From Moniliella sp. 'wahieum' (taxonomy: Eukaryota > Basidiomycota > Moniliellomycetes > Moniliellales > Moniliellaceae), in contig RSEE01000090.1 of NCBI GenBank assembly GCA_003971905.1, positions 1 through 64,000 of the forward strand: a stretch of DNA of 64,000 nucleotides, written 5' to 3'. Every line of letters starts with the position of its first letter. Position 1 is the first letter of the stretch. Under the pieces are notes generated by a model, which saw only the letters and a program-made list of their open reading frames with translations, was not told the origin of the DNA and did no database searches. Shown piece by piece: positions 55,302-64,000 of this stretch. The position numbers and the translations under genes were made by a program.

Positions 55302-57548
55302 CTAGCATGCAGGATAGACATGGAACATGGACCGCAACCCACTCCAGATCCAACCGATCCCCCGACGCTGGCCGCCTGGCCCCCTATCCCCGCCGCCGCA
55401 TTTCTCCTTCGATGCATTACAATCGACTTGCCCTTGGACCACCCATTTGCCCACTCGCACCATCCACCGCATCCGCCGCACCCCCGCCATCCACCGCATC
55501 CCCCGACCCACACATAAATCCTTCCTGCCACGCACGTTGGTCCGTCGAATTGCCACCGGCACAAACCCCGCCACCGTGGGCCTCACATAAATCCGATGCA
55601 CACTCGGCCCCGTGCTCGACGGCGCAGCATCGCGCCCGCATTCGGGATTGGCGTACGTCCCATCCGTCGATTCAGGAGCGGCGTACGTCCCACCTGTCCG
55701 CACCGCCCCAACGAGGGTGGAACGCGCAAGAGCGGCCTTGGGATCTTGCGCCGCAAGACCGTACCCATCGTCTTGCCCCAGTAACATCACCCCCATCACG
55801 GCAGGGGGGGCAGGGGGGGTAGGGGCACTGGTGCGGATACCATTGGCATCGGCATCGCTACCAGATATGGTGGTGGTGGTGGTGCTGGTGCTGCTGGTGG
55901 ATTGAACGAGGGGGACAAATGGGACGGGATGGATCGAGAGAGGAAGACCTCCTTTTCTCCCCTTGCTCCCCTTTCACCATTTAGTGCTTCTCCAACAGCA
56001 GCAGCAGAAGAAGAAGTAGTAGCAGCAGCGTCGTCTTGCCACTGCGCAAGCTCAGAAAGAATGTACAACTGAGGAGGGTAGAGCGTCTTGTGGCCTGCCA
56101 ACGCACCGGCTACCGTTTCCCCGCCCGACAGAGCTCTAGCGCCGTAAGTTCCGCCCCGTCCGGACGCGCGATGGGAATGCCCTTGGGCCAGGGGTTGGGT
56201 GAGGTGGTGCGCGCGGCACTGGGTGCGCCACTGGGTGAGGTACTGGGTGAGGAAGTGGGTGAGGGGGCGACGTAAGCGGGACCCGTACCGATGGGCCTAT
56301 CGAGGCAGAGCAAGTAAAACGATGTGTCGAATTTATGTTTGGGGGACGCTTGGCCCGCCAGGCCAATGGGCGCGCACCAGCGCATTACTGCGGCCAGCCG
56401 TCCAGCAGGGCTGTCACCAGCCGACTCGCGTACTTGGCGTTCAGCGGCGCAGAGTAAGACGTTGAACCAGGCGACGAAGAAGAAGGAGAAAGTGAAGTGG
56501 AAGGGGAAGTGGAAGTGGAAGTGGAAGTGGAAGTGGAAGTGGAAGTGGAAGAAGTAGTAGATGATGGCGGTGATGATGATGATGCAGCTACCACGGTCGC
56601 GGCATGGCGGAAAAGCAACGCGCCGAATGCTTCGGGGTTCGTGTGCACATGATCAATCAGCTCGTGCCACTCGGCCTCGCTGTAACCCCAATCTGACGGT
56701 AGCAGCGGAGAAAACAGGGGCGGGACCATCACTCCCGTTGGGTGCCCACCTAAGTGCCCCACTGGGTGCCCCGTTGGGTCTCCTCCTTCTCCTCCTTTTT
56801 CTCCTCTTACTTCTCCTCCTTCCTCGTGCGTTTCCCCCCGTGGGCGTCAAGCTGGTATCCACGACTGCCGTTGGAACCAGTAGCAAACCTGTCTCTTCCA
56901 ACGTCTCCCGCAGCGCCGCCACGCGTACCCCCAGCTCTTGCACTGCCACAGCATCCGCTCGGCTAGAGCTACAGTCCAACGATCCGCAGCCGGAGGGGCA
57001 AGGGGCGGAATGGTGCTCTGGATCTTGACGTTGACCTTGCTGTTGTTGTTGACCTTGCTGTTGATGGGGATGGATGTGGGGATGGGCTAGGTGAAGGAGA
57101 TGCTGAGCGGTGGCCAAATCGGCCGGGTCGACTTTACCACCAGGAAAGACGAGCGCGTTGCGGAACCTGCCGCGGGCAGAACGTTGCAGGAGCAGAAGGT
57201 TGTATTCGCTTATCGTCGTGCCCGACGCAGAGACAGTGGCCGAAGCAGAGGCAGAGTCTGATGCAGAGTCTGAGGCAGAGTCCGAGGCAGAGGCAGAGAC
57301 AGGGGGACGAGGACGATGGCCGAGGCGGCGCGGCGGTGACCCGGTGCGGCGGCCGGGACGAGAGGCGCGGGCGAGGCGGGCGAGGTGTGGGAGGTGTGGG
57401 AGGTGTGGGGTGACATGGCGGTACGGTGGTGTGCGGGCGAGGCGGGTTGGTGGGAGGAACGGTAGGCACCCGTCCGGCTGGGGCCGAGGGAGAAGCAAGC
57501 TGCGGCGCGTCGGGTGCTGCGGGCGACAGGGAGCCGCGGGAACATCAT
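55302..57548 (-). CDS. NUDT19-like Nudix hydrolase
   Basis: Probable nucleotide- or coenzyme-A-diphosphatase of the NUDT19/NUDT8 type, in mitochondria or peroxisomes. From ATG 57548 an Arg/Ala/Ser-rich presequence (MMFPRLPVARSTRRAAACFS) leads to YNLLLLQRSARGRF and the split Nudix box: NALVFPGGKVDPADLA, a long His/Gln insert, then AALRETLEETGLLL with the catalytic RExxEE. Later parts are DWGYSEAEWHELIDHVHTNP, a Ser-Thr repeat tract, RWCAPIG..KHKFDTSFYLL (the family W-TP...RFDT motif), HKTLYPPQLYILSELAQW and a C-terminal RIYVRPTVAGFVPVAIRR. Five frames are used in succession. The last one stays open to 55302, but the natural stop may be near 55520. Confidence 0.82.
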
Positions 57549-57627
57549 TCGTCGCTGCTCAGCCAGTCGCGATCAGCACCGTCAGTACTCAGTCCCGTCG
57601 CGCGTCCGCTCGAGCCACGCGGCAAGT

Positions 57628-57712
57628 GAACGGGAACGGGAATGGGAACGGGAACGGGAATGGGAACGGGAACGAGAATGGGAACGGGAACGGGAACGGG
57701 AACGGGAACGGT
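57628..57712 (+). repeat. (GGGAAC/GGGAAT)n hexamer array
   Basis: About fourteen hexamer copies with a few variants. Confidence 0.9.
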
Positions 57713-58025
57713 GCTCAGGTTGAGCGTCAGCGTCGCCCAAGCCAAGATGGAATCCCCCCCATAATAACCCCAACCCGGCTGCCGGACAGAACCAAGCCGT
57801 GGGCCGGGCGGTCTGTGCTTGGATCTCGGATCGTCTATCTAGCCATCACGATTCAATATTCAGTTGCCACATCCATGACGTGGATGACGTCCACGATGAT
57901 CGATGAGGCTCAGCAGGGTGATGCTGATGCATGATGCAGGTGATGTGCGCGCCTTGCCTCGCTCGCCCTGTGCCGATCACAACAAACATCAACATTCCCA
58001 CTGCGAATGCAATTTAACTTGTCCG

Positions 58026-58142
58026 TCCTCCATCCCCCATCCTCCATCCCCCATCCTCCATCCTCCATCCTCCATCCCCCATCTTCCATCCTCCATCCTC
58101 CATCCTCCATCCCCCATCCCCCTATCCCTCCATCCCCCATCC
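58026..58142 (+). repeat. (CATCCTC/CATCCCC)n heptamer array
   Basis: About fifteen heptamer copies ending right at the ATG of the BRCT gene; probably 5' leader or promoter. Confidence 0.9.
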
Positions 58143-58143
58143 C

Positions 58144-59720
58144 ATGCCACCACCGCCCCCACGCGCCCAACAAACCCTCGAGGCAGCCGGATTCCTCTCG
58201 GCCCGCCCCGCCCCACCGCCGTCTTCCCAGCCGCCCCGCGGCAAGTGGAAACGCATTGCAAAGAGCGTCGCCATCCTCAGCAACCTCGACCGCGCCCAGC
58301 ACGAAGCCTACCACCGCCACTGCCAGCAGACCTCCTCTGCCTCAGCCCCAGCCCCAGCCTCATCCTCAGTCTCTGCCTCTGCATCTACCCGCAGACCAGA
58401 TCCGCCCGCCGAGTCGTTCCCCCACAGGCCAGGCGGCTCTTACCGCCTCCGCTGGCGCACCCCATGAACCTGCCCCCTTCCCGCGTTCTGCTGCTCAATG
58501 TGGCTCCGCGCACGCAACGATCCCATCCCATCGTGCCCATCGCCCACCCATCCTCCTCCATCTCTTCTTCTTCTTCTTCTGGTCCTTGTGGTCCTTGTGG
58601 TCCTTGTGGTTCTGATCCCGCTACGGCGCAGCATCGGACCAAACGCGCCGACTCGACCCCGACCCCGACCCATCAGCATCAGGTACATCCACTCGGCCTT
58701 GTTGCCCGCAGCACTGACCCCACCTACTGCAACCGGCTTCTCGCCCCGTGCGCGCACCCACCTCCGTAGACTCACCTCCGCACGGCTTTGGCCGCCGAGC
58801 ACAAGCCATCACGCATTCCGACATTGTCCACCGCTCCCAGCTCTACACTACCGCCAGTCGTGGGCACCAGGAAAGTTCGGGATGGGGTCGGGGGCCGAGG
58901 CTGTGCCGCCGCTTCGTCTGGATCGGCGTCTGCCTCGGCGTCTGGATCTGCGTCTGGATCTGCGTCTCGCACGTCTTGGATGCAAGCACGCTCGACCAAG
59001 TTGCGTGGCTCAGGCGGATCGTGCGGTACGTGTGCATCCGACTGGAGTTTGAGTGAGGTGGAGTTTGAGGGGAGCGGAGGGGGCTTGGGTTGGGTGCAAG
59101 TAAGGGACGAGAGAGAGGGGGGCACTGGGTGTGGACGGACGGACGGGATTTGTGGGGTTGGTGGGGTTGTGGGATTTGTGGATGCAGACATCAGATGTGT
59201 TCAAGGGCGTGCGCGCGTACATTACAGGCTACACTGCCAACACGACGCACCGGGAACTGGCGCGGTGCTGCACCTGCATGGCGGACAGATGGAGCTGCAC
59301 GCCAACAAGCACGTCACCCACACCGTGTCATCGATGGGCTTGGCAGGGAGCAAGATGCACGCGCTGCGCTCGGGCCGCGGACGAGGCGCACAGTGTGTGG
59401 GCCAGCTGGTACGGCCGGCGTGGGTGCTGGACTCGGCGGCGCGCGCTACCGCTTGCCCGAGGCGGACTATCCGGTGGAGGAGGGCGCGCTGAGGGGCGTG
59501 GGGTGGGGGAAGACCCCCGCAGGCACAAGGGACAGACGAGTGTCCTGGCCTGGTTGGCTGCCCCACCGCCCAGCCAAGCAAGCAGCGAGTGATTGGTCCA
59601 TCACACCCCACATCCCATCCCATCCCATACCATCACGTGATAGACAGCAATGTGGAGGATGAGCTCATTGGCTTTGCTCATCGATCGCCCATGGATGACC
59701 ATCCAGTCGATAAGAGGTAG
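58144..59720 (+). CDS. REV1-type BRCT-domain protein lacking polymerase domain
   Basis: Resembles the N-terminus of the translesion polymerase Rev1. ATG 58144 opens a Pro/Ala/Ser-rich region (GKWKRIAKSVAILSNLDRAQ). Further on, TSWMQARSTKLRGSGG resembles the Rev1 word before its BRCT. After an intron (59100-59187, GTAAGG...GCAG) comes the BRCT core: TSDVFKGVRAYITGYTANTT, a frame change, LHLHGGQMELHANKHVTHTV, LVRPAWVLDSA and LPEADYPVEEG. Next come a QTSVLAWL stretch, which might be a clamp-binding motif, and DELIGFAHRSPMDDHPVDKR, with TAG at 59720 in the context AG-GTAGGG, which could also be a splice donor. No Rev1 catalytic (UmuC-type) domain follows; ATG26 begins about 465 bp on. Several frame breaks. 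The two halves before and after about 58750 might be separate genes. Confidence 0.6.
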
Positions 59721-60185
59721 GGTTGGCCACCCCTGTTCGCCGTGGCTTGGTGGGAGGGGATCGAGCAGGGGAGGGGCGATGGTGGGATGGGATCATGGGG
59801 GTGATACGGAATGGGATGGGAGGGGAGGGGAGGAGAGAGGGGAGCGGAGGGAGCGGAGGGGAGCGGAGGGGAGCGGAGGGGAGCGGAGGGGAGCGGAGCG
59901 GATGGATGGAATGGAATGGGATGATGTAATGGGATAGGATGGATGGATGGATGGATGGATGACGATGATACGAAGGGTGCGTAGATATGGATTGCTGATT
60001 GGGGGACTGGATCGGCCGACACACAATACTTCTGCCCTCCAACCACCAGTGTGGCTACACTCGACAGGCCAGTCCTGGCTGGCTTTGCTTGCTGCGCTCC
60101 TCGTCTGCCCCCCCTGCCGCTGCCTCCGCCGGCGATGCCCCCGCGTGCGACGCTGTGAACGACGACCACCACCACCGCCGCCAGC
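59721..60185. other. purine-rich spacer before ATG26
   Basis: No gene seen. GGAGCGGAGG repeats at 59840-59912 and GGATGGATGGAT at about 59936-59962. Confidence 0.65.
59840..59912 (+). repeat. (GGGAGCGGAG)n array
   Basis: About seven copies of a 9-10-bp purine-rich unit. Confidence 0.9.
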
Positions 60186-63100
60186 ATGCCCGCCTCCCCC
60201 CCTTCGCCCCGGCCTTCGCCCCGGCCTTCTCCCCCGCCCCCGTCTCCACGCCCCCCCCCCTCCCTCCCCCCCACCCACACCCCCCCGCCACACAGAGCAC
60301 GACGACGGCCTGGACCCCTTCATCACCACCCCCGCACCCCGCCCACCCCCACGCCCACGCCCACGCCCACGCCCACGCCCACGCCCACGCCCCGCCCCCT
60401 GCCCTACGATGTCGATCCCTTCTCGGGCGCCGTGCCCGACTACCAGTCCCTCGACGACCCCCGGCCCAGGCGCCCACCCAGACCCTCGTCCAGGTCCTCG
60501 CCATGGTCGGCTCCACCCTCCTCACTGCCGACCGCAACGGCCTGCTGCCGCTCCCGCCTCCCTCTCCCGCTCTCCGCCCCCTTCGCCCCCTTCGCCCCCT
60601 TCGCCCCCTTCGCCCCCCTCCCCCCTCGCCGCGCTCCCTGCCCCCCCCGCCTCAGCCCCGCTGCCCCCCTGCCCCCTGTCCCGCTGCTCCTAGCCTGTCC
60701 CCCGCACCATCCATCTCCCCCCCGCGCGCCGTCCCCGACCTCGATCCAGAGCAGGAGCCAGACCTCGACGAAGCCCAGAGAAGGAGGTCCTCGATGCACT
60801 CGCTTATCTCCCGCCGAGCCGGCCACCAACCCATCCGCTTGGCCCCAAACGCCACACCGGCGACTCGGTATGTCTGCCCCCCCCCGTCCCATTTTGCACT
60901 GTTGGCGTGATCCCTGGATGGACTGGACTGACTCACTTCCCGCTTGATGCTTCCCGCTTCCCGCTTCCGCCTCCTTAGGTTCACCGACCTTGTTTCCCGT
61001 TTGAGCTCGTCCCAGCTCAGTGATCTTCCCACCAGCAGCATGTCCATCGGCAGCGGTACCACGCTCGAGCCCAAGATCGCCCTCGAACCAGCACGGGAAG
61101 AGTCCCAACTGCTGCCTAGGACCGAGCCCTCGTCGCCGCCCCTGCCTCCCCTGCCTCCCCTGCTTCCCCTGCCTCCCCCTGCGCCGGCGGCTGCCTCGTC
61201 GCTGTCGGAGGATGTGCGTGGCGGGACAACAGAGGACGTGCTATCGTCCAGTGGCGACGTACAAGACAGTGCGCAACCTTTGCGCGACAAGTTGGCCCAA
61301 AAGGTCCGCCGCGTCTTCAACTTGCCCGCGTCGGAACAACTACAGTCGTACCATGGTTGCTGGATGTACCGCGCCACGCTGTTCCTCAAAGGGTACGCCT
61401 ACCTCACCTCTTCCTACCTCTGCTTCTACGCGCCATTACCCAAGACCCCTGTCCTCGCCACCGGCGCCTCGGCAACACAACCGGCGCCATTGCAGATACC
61501 GCCCAACCCGCCACGCTGGCTCGTTGCTCAACGCACCCGTCACACTCATCGCTGGACCCGGCATTGGGTTGTGCTGCATGACACTCCTTGGCCTGGTTCG
61601 AGTCGGCCCAGGACCCTTACTTTCCACAAAACCATCTCGACCTCCGCCTCGTCAGCTACGTTGGCCCCGTCACACCCACATCCCGCAGCAGCCAGCCACC
61701 ACCGAACAAACCACCAGGTCCGAGCCAGAGCCGAGCCAAGGCCAGAGCCAGAGCCAGAGCCAGGGCCAGAGCCAGGGCCAGAGCCAGAGCCAACCGCCGG
61801 CCCCGAAACCAGCGAGTTCATTATCGATGTCCCGGTCGCACCCTACTTGTTTTGTGCCCCAGCCCCGTTTCGCGCGATGCCTGGGTCGACGCGCCTTAAC
61901 CAAAGCCGTCTTCCGTGCCAAGACGGGCGAGAGCGTGCGGATCACCCATACCGCTCGAAACGATTTTGGATGTCGAGGCCAACACGCTCCTCCCGGGAAC
62001 GGAGACGGTGGTGCCAGTGCCCCCTCGTGGTCCCCGTGCTCGCTCCACCACCTCTCCCCTCGACATGGGCTTATCTGACGTACTAGCATTCAAGTGGCCG
62101 AAGCGAGAATGAGTATGCGCTGGACGAGTTTTACTTTCTCCATTTTGCTCCCAACGTGACCACCTTGTCGATCGGCTGCTCCAGGCACTTGACGAGTATG
62201 CCCAGCCACCCAAGCCTGCGCCGGTGCCGTTGCCGTTGCCGTTGGGCTTGGTGGAGCAGGAAGAGGTCAGCTCCGACCCAGCTCACGTGTCGGATCCCCT
62301 CCTGCTCCCCGGCACTCAGCCCATCAACATCCCCCGCGCAGTCGCCGCTGCTACCTCGGAACCTCTTGACGGAAGTGGCGGTAGCCACCTATCCTACTCG
62401 GTCACCCCTCGCCAGTCTACCATCTTCCGCCCACCTCCTTCCCTCCTATCGGCACCTTCCAGCCCATGGGGCGCTGGAACCCCACCCGCGGGCATGGGCA
62501 CGGCCACAGGCACGACCACGACCACGGGCAGCAGCATGGCCAGCACCCAATGGTCCACCGCGGGCAAAGTGTCCCGCTGGGTCTCTCGTTCTTCCTCCAG
62601 CGCCAAGCGGTTGCTCCGCCGTGCCCCCTCGGCGGCCCAGGCAGCGATGCAGGGCCCACGCACTCGCTTGAGCGCCTTGGTCCTCGGCACCTTATCCGAA
62701 ACCGAACGGCAAGCACGCAAGGTGCACGAAGTGTGGGACCACCCGGGCCCGTGGGCTGCGCCTCACCTGTCTCTCCCCTCCGACCAGATCGGCCCGGCGT
62801 TAGCTTCGCTCCAGGGGGGGGAAGGTACACAGCAGGACCTGTCTGATGCATGGTCCGATTCGTCAAGCGAAATGTACTCCGTCATGAGCCCGCCAGCTCC
62901 CGGTCAAGCCCACGACCCCGTCCCGGCCGACAAGGCCGATGCGTTCCGTCGCGCTTTCCCCTTTGCAAGGAAAGAGTCCATCCAATTGACCGTACGGTGC
63001 TACCTCTACCGCGTCATTCCTACCCGTGGCCGACTGTGGATCACCAATCGTCACCTCTGTTTCCAGTCTTCGGCCCTCGCCACGTCCACCCTCGGACGTA

Positions 63101-64000
63101 CCTTGATGCAGTTGCCCCTGGCTGACGTGATCAGCGTTACCCGCCACCACGCCTTGCAGCCCAACACCCACGGCCTCATCGTCGTCGTCCGCGGTCACGA
63201 AGAGATCTTCCTCGAGTTTGCCACCGTCGGCGCGCGCGAAGCCGCCGTACAGACCATCCAACCGTTGTTGGAGGCCGTGCAGGACGAGCAACTGGCCGCG
63301 GTGCAAGCCCAAACCCAAGCTCAAGCTCAAACCCAAGCGCGGAAAGGAGGACGCGGTGATACGGATGCCTCTTCCACCACGACGGGGGAGACGTTGCAAC
63401 TGGATGCTTTGACTGCCGAATTCGCCGCTGCCACCCAACCGGAATACGAATCGTCGTCGCTCGCCAACTCTCGCGTGTCCCTCGCTGCTTCCGAGGCAGA
63501 CCCTTCGGCGCGATCGGGATCGGGATCGGGCTCAGGATCCGGATCCCGCTCCAACTCCCGCTCCCACTCCCGTTCGGGATCGGGATCGGGATCGGGACTC
63601 GACTCGGCTGCCAGCAGCGGTATGCTCAGTGGCATCTCCTTTCACTCCTCGGCCATGCTCCAGTTTCAACCTCCGGTGCCGCTGCACTTTACCCTGCTCA
63701 CCATTGGCTCGCGCGGCGACGTGCAGCCGTACATTTCGCTGGCCAAGGCGTTGCAGCAGGACGGACACCAGGTCCGGATCGCTACCCATGCCGAGTTTGG
63801 ACCCTGGATCGAAAGCTTGGACATTGGCTTTTATGCCGTCGGTGGCGACCCGGCCGAACTGATGCGCGTCTGCGTCGATAACGGGACTTTTTCCCTTGGC
63901 TTTTTGCGCGAAGGCGTCACCAAGTTCCGCGGATGGCTCGACGACCTCCTCGTCTCGGCTTGGCAAGCTTGCCAAGGTACCGACGTGATCATCGAGGCTC
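60186..64000 (+). CDS. ATG26: sterol 3-beta-glucosyltransferase Atg26 (partial, runs off the window)
   Basis: Transfers glucose from UDP-glucose to ergosterol at membranes; in some fungi it is needed for autophagy of peroxisomes. From ATG 60186 a Pro-rich leader precedes an intron (60868-60978, GTATGT...CTTAG) and FTDLVSRLSSSQLSDL. Next is GRAM 1 (KVRRVFNLPASEQL, CWMYRATLFLKGYAYLTSSY and LCFYAPLP). A PH domain follows (HRWTRHWVVLHD, AWFESAQDPYFPQNHLDLRL, a repeat insert, YRCPGRTLLVLCPSPVSRDAWVDA and PLETILDVEANTLLP), then ALDEFYFLHF. After a Ser-rich linker comes GRAM 2 (AFPFARKESIQLTVRCYLYR, GRLWITNRHLCFQSS). After a Ser-Gly tract, the GT28-like N-lobe begins: LLTIGSRGDVQPYISLAKAL at about 63695. 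The catalytic C-lobe lies beyond the window. Frame breaks occur throughout 60400-62150; from about 62150 the frame is open to the end. Confidence 0.94.
60868..60978 (+). other. intron of ATG26
   Basis: GTATGT donor, TCCTTAG acceptor, 111 bp; joins NATPATR to FTDLVSRL. Confidence 0.8.
61735..61800 (+). repeat. (CCAGAG/CCAGGG)n hexamer array in ATG26 PH domain
   Basis: About ten hexamer copies, encoding Gln-Ser or Pro-Glu repeats depending on frame, lie in a loop of the PH domain. Confidence 0.9.

Larger units (their letters stand above)
57549..58143. other. shared upstream region of divergent Nudix and BRCT genes
   Basis: No gene. GGGAACGGGAAT hexamers (57628-57712), GATGACGTCCACGATGATCGATGA words around 57878-57905, and a CATCCTC/CATCCCC array (58026-58142) directly before the BRCT-gene ATG. 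Confidence 0.7.

Noticed and set aside
55021-55564. Repeat proteins (VGIYWRM and IPTIRQY units) over the 21-bp minisatellite
   Set aside because: Open on both strands only because the repeat unit is a multiple of three; no start context, homologue or conserved flank.
1-64000. Programmed frameshifting as the default explanation for broken genes
   Set aside because: Breaks fall at many different short runs without a shared slippery site and occur even in eS25 and the retrotransposon; loss of single bases in the assembly is simpler. Kept only as an alternative in the findings.

Overview
The window is GC-rich fungal nuclear DNA. Its genes have few, short introns (mostly about 45-165 bp) whose 5' splice site is often GTACGT. 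The set of recognisable genes points to a basidiomycete yeast or smut-like fungus: a macrophage-activating-glycoprotein (MAG1) homologue, a Vps73/GLUT-type sugar porter, an ABCC pump with a charged insert, a DHHC enzyme of basidiomycete layout and ATG26. Ustilaginomycotina or a Microbotryum/Rhodotorula-type lineage is my best inference; the sequence alone does not settle it.

Layout. 1-8449: a forkhead transcription factor (about 2153-4602) between long gene-free stretches. 8455-13500: a complete Ty1/copia retrotransposon with near-identical LTRs and a 5-bp target duplication. 13506-23140: an NRG1-like C2H2 factor, one doubtful Ser/Pro-rich gene, a degenerate minisatellite and an odd tRNA. 23141-28869: an ABCC-type exporter. 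29392-33583: tRNA-Ala(AGC), an unrecognised gene and a single-pass membrane protein. 35270-37873 (minus): ribosomal protein eS25, whose start codon is split by an intron, and a TMEM223-like mitochondrial membrane protein. 37874-41435: gene-free, with a GC double-hairpin element. 41436-64000: a gene-dense block with the MAG1 homologue, an INO80F-domain protein (minus), a DHHC palmitoyltransferase, a sugar transporter (minus), a long-chain acyl-CoA synthetase, a NUDT19-like Nudix hydrolase (minus), a REV1-type BRCT protein without a polymerase domain, and ATG26 sterol glucosyltransferase running off the window end. Several of these are divergent pairs sharing short promoters.

The main caution is that almost every conserved gene is broken into two or three reading frames. 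Where family motifs fix the true frame, the break is nearly always mended by one extra base next to an identical base. Missing bases in short homopolymers (assembly error) explain this best. A reader should therefore treat the gene spans below as loci and not as exact open reading frames. There is no obvious pathway cluster. Membrane lipid and membrane traffic functions recur (acyl-CoA synthetase, sterol glucosyltransferase, palmitoyltransferase, ABC and sugar transporters), but in an ordinary housekeeping mix.
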